Position numbers and translations under genes: made by a program. From assembly GCA_027492275.1 (NCBI GenBank), contig JAPUFC010000087.1:1-37713 (forward strand): a DNA stretch of 37,713 nucleotides. The letters are read 5' to 3'. The notes under the pieces were generated by a model. It had not been told where the DNA came from, made no database searches, and worked only from the letters and a program-made list of their open reading frames with translations. Positions 32,703 to 37,713 of the stretch are shown here, piece by piece; within the stretch, counting starts at the first letter, position 1; the number at the start of each line of letters is the position of its first letter. This stretch comes from Mesorhizobium sp. Its GTDB lineage: Bacteria; Pseudomonadota; Alphaproteobacteria; Rhizobiales; Rhizobiaceae.

Positions 32703-34373
32703 TCACATTTCAGCATAGTGGATGCGGCGATACTGGGCGGACGGTATCCTGTCGTCGATGTGCAGGTCCCACAGCGTGGCGGTGCCCGACGCCTGATGGT
32801 CGCGCATCAGGCGTCCGAACTCGCCGAGCCGGGTGACCTTTTCGCCGCCGAGCCCGAAACCGCGCGCCACCGCCGCCAGATCGCCGCGCCCGTGCACCAC
32901 CTCGCCCTCGGGCAGGCCCTCCGCGCGGAACCGGTGCACCTCGGTGCCGTAGGCGCCGTCGTTGAGGATGCCGATCACCATGTCGATTCCCTGCCGGCGG
33001 ATCGTCTCCAGTTCCGAGGCGTGCATGAGGAAGCTTCCGTCGCCGTCGAGCAGCAGCGTCTTGCCGTCGGAACGTCCGGCGGCGACGCCGATGGCCGCCG
33101 GCAGCGCCGAGCCGATGACGCCGAAATCGCTCATCACCGTCCAGCGCTCCGGCGCGCGGTCGCGCAGATGCGTCACCACGAAGGTGAAGACGTGCCCGGT
33201 GCCGACGACGATGTTCCAGTCCTTCGGAACGACGCGGTCGATCTCCAGCAGGGCTGCGCGCGGGTCGATGAGGCCCGGCTGCACGTCGAAGTGCTTCGCG
33301 TCGGGCAGCCGCGCCTCGTCGGCGATCGCCTGCCGCAATTCGGGAGTGCGAGCGCCGGTCGAGGAATAGGACCGCGCGGCGAGCTCGGCGTCCAGCGCCT
33401 CGGCCGCCAGCAGCGCGTCGGACTGGATGTAGAGGTCCGCGACCCGCAGGCCTTGCCACAGGCCGCGCGGATTGGTGTCCATCTGGATCACCTGCGCGCC
33501 GGGATACATGTAGCCCGCCTCGGCGGTGAAATGGCTGAGCGAAGCGCCGACGCCGATGACGAGGTCGCTTTCGGCGAACTGCTCGCGCGACACCGGCCCG
33601 GCGAACGTGCCCGAAATGCCGATCGAGAACGGATCCTCGTCGAACAGCCCCTTGCCGAACAGGGAGGTCGCCAGCAGCGCGCCCGAACGCCCGGCGAGCG
33701 CGCGAAGCGCGGGTCCCGCGCCCGAACGCACCGCGCCGCGGCCGGCCAGGATGATGGGACGCTCCGCCGCCGCGATCATGTCGGCGGCGCGCTTGACCAG
33801 CTCGGCATTGGGCGACAGCCGCTGCGGCGTCGGCATGTAGTCGAGCGACGGGACGTAATCGACCATGTGCGGAAACTTCTGCTTCTGCAGATCCGCCGGC
33901 ACGCCGAGCACCACCGGCCGCGACTCCAGCCGCGCGCAATGGAACGCCTCCCGCACGCCGTCGAGCAGGCGGTCGATATGATGAACCTGGATGTAGCGGG
34001 CGCCCGTCGCGGCGGCCAGCGGCGGCTGGTCGAAATACTGCGTGGCATACGCGGCCTGGAGCGGCGTCTCGCCGACGAACACCACCAGCGGAACGTTGCC
34101 TCGCGCCGCCACCGTCAGGGCGGTCGCGATCTGCGTGAAGCCCGGGCCGCAGGTCACCGACGCGACGCCGACCCTGTTCCACGCCCTGGCATAGCCGATC
34201 GCCATCATGACCGCCGAATGCTCGTGCCGGGCATGGATGCTGCGCACGCCATGCCGCGTCGTCAGCGCCGTCGCCCAATACATGTTGGCATCGCCGAGAA
34301 GCGAGAAATGCACGTCGACGCCCTCGGCCGCGAAGGCCTGCGCCAACACTTCATACGCACGTAGTTCCGCCAT
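32703..34373 (-). CDS. Thiamine-diphosphate-dependent enzyme 2 (acetolactate-synthase-like)
   Basis: A 556-residue paralog of the ThDP enzyme at 21425. E51 (RHEH), GDG (444-446) and N471 lie at identical residue numbers, and long blocks match (HIDRLLDGVREAF, GPGFTQIATALTVAARG, EAGYMYPGAQVIQMDTNPRGLWQGLRVADL). It differs in GETPLQAAYATQYF versus GDAPTNTGYHIHEF, near the active site, so the substrates may differ. The start at 34373 follows GGGGAGGAAA. It leads the operon that contains the monooxygenase and transporter. Like its paralog it probably decarboxylates or carboligates a 2-oxo acid. Confidence 0.9.
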   Translation of the reverse strand: MAELRAYEVLAQAFAAEGVDVHFSLLGDANMYWATALTTRHGVRSIHARHEHSAVMMAIGYARAWNRVGVASVTCGPGFTQIATALTVAARGNVPLVVFVGETPLQAAYATQYFDQPPLAAATGARYIQVHHIDRLLDGVREAFHCARLESRPVVLGVPADLQKQKFPHMVDYVPSLDYMPTPQRLSPNAELVKRAADMIAAAERPIILAGRGAVRSGAGPALRALAGRSGALLATSLFGKGLFDEDPFSIGISGTFAGPVSREQFAESDLVIGVGASLSHFTAEAGYMYPGAQVIQMDTNPRGLWQGLRVADLYIQSDALLAAEALDAELAARSYSSTGARTPELRQAIADEARLPDAKHFDVQPGLIDPRAALLEIDRVVPKDWNIVVGTGHVFTFVVTHLRDRAPERWTVMSDFGVIGSALPAAIGVAAGRSDGKTLLLDGDGSFLMHASELETIRRQGIDMVIGILNDGAYGTEVHRFRAEGLPEGEVVHGRGDLAAVARGFGLGGEKVTRLGEFGRLMRDHQASGTATLWDLHIDDRIPSAQYRRIHYAEM

Positions 34374-34739
34374 TTTCCTCCCCGGCTGACCGCTCCGCAC
34401 CACACCGCCTCCCGGCGGCGGAATTCATTATATGCGCGAGTCTTCCGCCATGAAAGTAACTTACAGTGCGTTAGAATTGTAGGCAACCCTGCAATTCGAT
34501 TTCGGCTCAGGATTTCACGCGATATTTTCTATATATCTGTGTTTTAAAGGAAATTTTCAGCGTGCCTGCCGCGTCGCCTTCTGCCTGACGGTCCTTCAGT
34601 TCCTTAATGTCAAAAAAGTTTCTTGACACTCCGCCGGACTGGATGCACCCCTCGGACCGAACGCGCCGCAGGCCGCCAAAGGGGTCCGCGGCAGCGCGTC
34701 CGGGTCGAAATCCGGACGACAACCAGGGAGGGATTTCAT
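34374..34739. promoter_or_regulatory. 366-bp divergent intergenic region between ThDP 2 and M24 genes
   Basis: The region is AT-rich around 34505-34560 (TATATATCTGTGTTTTAAAGG), which fits promoters in both directions. It contains an inverted repeat GAATTG (34474-34479) and CAATTC (34492-34497) with 12 bases between, a candidate operator. No protein is recognised in it. Confidence 0.5.
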
Positions 34740-35969
34740 ATGGCGCGGCAACCGGTCGCTGTGATGCTGGCGGGCGAGAGGACGGGGGGCAAGGCGGTCG
34801 ACGCGCCCTTCGACACCTCCAGACTGGACGCGCTTCTGGAACAGCACGGGCTCGACGTCGTCCTGCTGACGTCCGGCCACAATGTCCGCTACATGCTCGG
34901 CGGCTACCAGAACTTCAACTTCGGCACCATGACCGCGATCGGCGTCAGCCGCTATCTTCCGATCGTCATCTATTGGCGCAATCGCCCGCAGGAAACGACC
35001 CTGATCGCGCGGGGCGACGAAAAGGTCGTCATCGCCGGATACGAGAAGGAGCATGGTCCCCTGTGGATGCCGAGGATCGTGACCGGCTCCTACACGACCG
35101 GCGACGCCGTCGCGCTCACCATCGAGGAACTGCGCCGCCACGGGCTCGCGACCCAAAGCGTCGGCATCGAGATGGCCTTCATGCCCTACGATGCCGGCAA
35201 GACGCTGGCCGAGACGTTCCCGCAATGCCGCTTCTCCGACGTGAACCGGCCGATGGAGCGCCTGCGCGCGCGCAAGAGCCCGCGCGAGCTGGCGCTGTTG
35301 CGCAAGGCGTCCGAGCTGCTCGCCGACGCCATCGTCGCGACCTTCGAGAAGACCGGCCCGGGCGCCACCAAGTTCGAGATCATCGACACGCTGCGCCGCG
35401 AGCAGACCGAACGGGGCCTGACCTACCAGTATTCGCTGATCACGGTCGGCGACAGCCGCAACCGCGTGCCCTCGCGCGAGACCTGGGACGCGGGCGCCAT
35501 CATGTCCATCGATTCCGCGTCCCAGTACGACGGCTACCTCGCCGACCTCTGCCGCATGGGTATCCTGGGCGAGCCCGACCAGGAGCTGAAGGACATGCTG
35601 GCGGAGGTGTCGCGCATCCAGGACGTGGCGCGCGCGCCCATCCGCGACGGTGTCCGCGCCGGCCGGATCTACGCCGATGTCGAGGCGGCGATGGCGGCCT
35701 CCCCGCTCAGCGAGCATCTTCACTTCATCGGCCACGGCATGGGGCTGGTCTCGCACGAATCGCCGCGCCTGACCGACACCGGTCCGGTGCCCTACCCGGC
35801 GAGCGACATCGACCTGCCGCTGGAGAGCGGCACCGTCCTGTCGCTGGAGACCTTTCTCATCCATCCGCGCCGGGGCTTCATCAAGCTCGAGGATACTGTG
35901 GCGGTCACCGACACCGGCGTCGAGGGTTTCGGGGATGCCGGACGCGACTGGAATCGCGGCCGGATCTGA
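34740..35969 (+). CDS. M24-family metallopeptidase-like hydrolase (creatinase/aminopeptidase P type)
   Basis: A 409-residue pita-bread-fold protein. All five metal ligands are present: D258 (MSIDSA), D269 (YLADLC), H332 (GHGMGL), E370 (SLET) and E384 (IKLED). H339 in SHES is the second conserved histidine of the fold. The N-terminal creatinase-like domain carries the SGHNVRYMLGGYQNFNFG motif common to this group. Relatives cleave Xaa-Pro peptides, creatine or ectoine-type compounds, so a C-N hydrolysis of a small molecule is likely here. The ATG at 34740 follows GGGAGGG. The stop is 3 bases from the convergent oxidase gene. Confidence 0.88.
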   Translation: MARQPVAVMLAGERTGGKAVDAPFDTSRLDALLEQHGLDVVLLTSGHNVRYMLGGYQNFNFGTMTAIGVSRYLPIVIYWRNRPQETTLIARGDEKVVIAGYEKEHGPLWMPRIVTGSYTTGDAVALTIEELRRHGLATQSVGIEMAFMPYDAGKTLAETFPQCRFSDVNRPMERLRARKSPRELALLRKASELLADAIVATFEKTGPGATKFEIIDTLRREQTERGLTYQYSLITVGDSRNRVPSRETWDAGAIMSIDSASQYDGYLADLCRMGILGEPDQELKDMLAEVSRIQDVARAPIRDGVRAGRIYADVEAAMAASPLSEHLHFIGHGMGLVSHESPRLTDTGPVPYPASDIDLPLESGTVLSLETFLIHPRRGFIKLEDTVAVTDTGVEGFGDAGRDWNRGRI

Positions 35970-35972
35970 CCG

Positions 35973-37166
35973 TCACGGCGCGGCGCGGATGTGCCGCGCC
36001 GCCATCTCCTCCGGCCGGTTGATGCCCATCATGGCCATGTCGCGCGCCGTCTCCGCCTTCAGGATCGAGAAGGCGTGGCGGACGCCCGCGCCTCCCGCCG
36101 CCGCCAGAGCGAACATGAACGGCCGGCCGAGGAAGACGAAGCGCGCGCCGCAGGCCAGCGCCTTCAGCACATCGGTGCCGCGCCGAACCCCGCCGTCGAG
36201 CATCAGGGTCAGTCCGGACACCGAAGCGGCCATTTCCTCCAGTGCGTCCAGCGACGCCACCGCCCCGTCCAACTGACGGCCCCCATGGTTGGAGACGATC
36301 AGCCCGTCCACGCCGGCGTCGCGCGCGCGCGCGGCGTCGGCGGGATCGAGCACGCCCTTGACGACGAGCCTGCCCTTCCACCGCCGCCGCAGGAAGGCAA
36401 GGTCCTCCAGGCTGGGGCGGTCGCGGACCATGGGCGGCTGCGAGCGCGCGATCATCGGCGCCCGGATGCCGTGGTCGGCATTCTCGAAATGCGGCATGCC
36501 GTCCCGCACAAGGGTGGCGGCGGCCGTGCCGAGCACCCAGCGCGGATGCCCCAGCCCGTCCAGCATCAGCCGCAGCGAAGGCTTCGGCGGCATCGTGAAG
36601 CCGATTCTCTGGTTGTTCTCGCGGTTTCCGAGCACAGGAACGTCGGCCATGACCACCAGGACCTCGATGCCGGCGCGCTCCAGCCGATCGGCCATCGCGG
36701 CGAGCCGATCCCGATCGGACAGCGTATGAATCTCGAACCACGCGCCGGGCGCGACGCGCGCCACCTCCTCCAGCCGGACGGTCGAGCTGGCCGTCAGGAT
36801 GAACGGCGCGCCGAACGCGTCGGCGGCCGCGGCGAGCGCGAGATCGCCGCCGCGCCATGCCAGCGCCGCGCCGCCCATCGGCGCGATGCCGAAGGGGACG
36901 CCATGGGTCCGTCCGAACAGCTCGATCGCGGTCGAGCGCCCCGAAACGTCCTTCATCGTGCCCGGCATCAACCGCCGGCGGACGAAAGCCTCGCGGTTCG
37001 CCTCTCGGGTGAGGTTGTCCTCCACGCCGCCCTGGACATAGCCGAAGATGCTGCGCGGCAGCCGCCGGCGGGCGGCCGCCTCGAAGTCGGCCAGCGACAG
37101 CACGCGTTGCTCGAGGCGGGCGGATCGCCTCGCCTCTCCATGCGCCGGTCGCGGCGGGGGCGTCAT
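35973..37166 (-). CDS. FMN-dependent alpha-hydroxy-acid oxidase/dehydrogenase
   Basis: A 397-residue flavoenzyme of the lactate dehydrogenase/glycolate oxidase family. SNHGGRQLDG gives the catalytic H294 and substrate-binding R297, K270 lies in VVKGVLDP, and the FMN phosphate loop DGGVRRG is at 324-330. The N-terminal YVQGGVED corresponds to the family's YxxGGxED stretch. The tyrosine of the glycolate oxidase QLYV motif appears to be replaced by histidine (WFEIHTL, H147), which may change substrate use. The start overlaps the upstream ketopantoate-reductase-like stop (TGATG). Oxidation of a 2-hydroxy acid to a 2-oxo acid would feed a ThDP enzyme, but that link is inference. Confidence 0.88.
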   Translation of the reverse strand: MTPPPRPAHGEARRSARLEQRVLSLADFEAAARRRLPRSIFGYVQGGVEDNLTREANREAFVRRRLMPGTMKDVSGRSTAIELFGRTHGVPFGIAPMGGAALAWRGGDLALAAAADAFGAPFILTASSTVRLEEVARVAPGAWFEIHTLSDRDRLAAMADRLERAGIEVLVVMADVPVLGNRENNQRIGFTMPPKPSLRLMLDGLGHPRWVLGTAAATLVRDGMPHFENADHGIRAPMIARSQPPMVRDRPSLEDLAFLRRRWKGRLVVKGVLDPADAARARDAGVDGLIVSNHGGRQLDGAVASLDALEEMAASVSGLTLMLDGGVRRGTDVLKALACGARFVFLGRPFMFALAAAGGAGVRHAFSILKAETARDMAMMGINRPEEMAARHIRAAP

Positions 37167-37713
37167 CAGTCGAGAACTTGATGCACGCCGGCCCGGCCGC
37201 CGCGCTCGACGTCGCGGACCGCCGCGACCACCCGCTCGTTGGCCGGAACGGCCAGGCCGAGCTTCGCCGCCTCCGCGACGATCATGCCGTTCATCTGGTC
37301 GATCTCCGTGCGCCGGCCCTTGAGGATGTCCTGCCCCATGGACGGGCGCTGGTCGGCCGAGCGCTGCGACGCCGAGGCCTCCTCGATCATCTCGGCCTCG
37401 ATCTGCGCGTAGGCGTCCGCATCCCCTTCCGAGGCGCGCAGAAGCACCTCGGGATCGTGGCGGCCGATCGTCTCCAGCGAATAGCCGAGCGCCTTGCCGA
37501 CGCGGATCGCCTCGCCGCCGAGCGCGATGCCGAACCGCCGCAGGCGCGGGTCGGAATCGCGGTCGTTTCCGGCAAGGCCGGTCGCCGCCGACAGCGCGTT
37601 GCGCATGCCGTTGATGCACAGCTTCGACCAGCGCTCGCCCCACAGGTTGGTGGTCACCCGGCAACTGTCCGCGACCGAAAGCAGGGACGCCAGCTGCTCG
37701 GCGCGCCTGGTCA
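37166..37713 (-). CDS. Ketopantoate-reductase-like protein (C-terminal part, runs off the window)
   Basis: About 181 residues of the C-terminal domain of a PanE/ApbA-type 2-oxo-acid reductase. The catalytic lysine is in GERWSKLCINGMRNAL and the binding motif GRRTEIDQMNGMIVAEAAKLGLAVPANE is typical. The N-terminal NADP-binding half lies beyond the right edge. It is coupled to the oxidase gene at 35973. In catabolic clusters such proteins often reduce 2-oxo acids other than ketopantoate, so the pantothenate symbol is not given. Confidence 0.83.
   Translation of the reverse strand, partial: TRRAEQLASLLSVADSCRVTTNLWGERWSKLCINGMRNALSAATGLAGNDRDSDPRLRRFGIALGGEAIRVGKALGYSLETIGRHDPEVLLRASEGDADAYAQIEAEMIEEASASQRSADQRPSMGQDILKGRRTEIDQMNGMIVAEAAKLGLAVPANERVVAAVRDVERGGRAGVHQVLD

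Noticed and set aside
1-37713. Mobile elements, integrases, tRNAs, rRNAs or CRISPR arrays
   Set aside because: None was recognised on either strand; no long direct repeats or transposase-like proteins were seen.

Overview
The window is a GC-rich stretch of catabolic genes from an alphaproteobacterium. Hyphomicrobiales (Mesorhizobium/Aminobacter-like) is the best guess, from the base composition, the density of ABC uptake systems, and the mix of SnoaL, EthD-like, MmgE/PrpD and CoxG-like families; this is inference, because the window holds no phylogenetic marker. There are about 36 protein genes, very tightly packed, often with ATGA or TGATG overlaps. I see no tRNA, rRNA, CRISPR array, insertion sequence or phage gene.

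Region 1 (55-14532) looks like one LacI-family regulon for an imported sugar, polyol or related small molecule. A SnoaL-type protein is divergent from an operon that runs: CUT1 sugar-type binding protein, two permeases, a second double-SnoaL protein, MalK/UgpC-type ATPase, histidinol-dehydrogenase-like enzyme, SDR dehydrogenase, a third double-SnoaL protein, LacI regulator. A second block follows: bicupin, MetE-like zinc protein, RraA-like lyase, alpha/beta hydrolase. Two copies of a 16-bp palindrome (TTGCATACGAATGCAA and its exact reverse complement) sit in the divergent promoter, and a third variant sits just before the bicupin. This ties the two blocks to one regulator.

Region 2 (14514-23758) is mostly on the minus strand. 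An enoyl-CoA hydratase with two small EthD-like barrel proteins is divergent from a TetR regulator. Opposite them lies an operon running CoxG-like, thiamine-diphosphate (ThDP) enzyme, EthD-like, flavin reductase fused to a MarR domain, EthD-like, MmgE/PrpD.

Region 3 (23891-34373), also minus strand, holds a ThDP enzyme paralogous to the first, a flavin-dependent monooxygenase of the acyl-CoA-dehydrogenase fold, a taurine/nitrate-type ABC ATPase and permease, a small SnoaL-like protein, a binding protein, an amidohydrolase, a glutathione transferase and a second binding protein. The reductase of region 2 and the oxygenase of region 3 together look like a two-component hydroxylase (p-hydroxyphenylacetate hydroxylase C1/C2 type) split between two operons, each carrying one ThDP paralog.

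Region 4 (34740-37713) has an M24 metallopeptidase-like hydrolase convergent with an FMN-dependent alpha-hydroxy-acid oxidase and a ketopantoate-reductase-like gene that runs off the window edge.

Overall the window reads as two or three catabolic islands for unknown organic compounds. The best candidates for an undescribed system are the LacI-controlled triple double-SnoaL pathway and the split monooxygenase/ThDP/EthD pathway with its two-binding-protein transporter.
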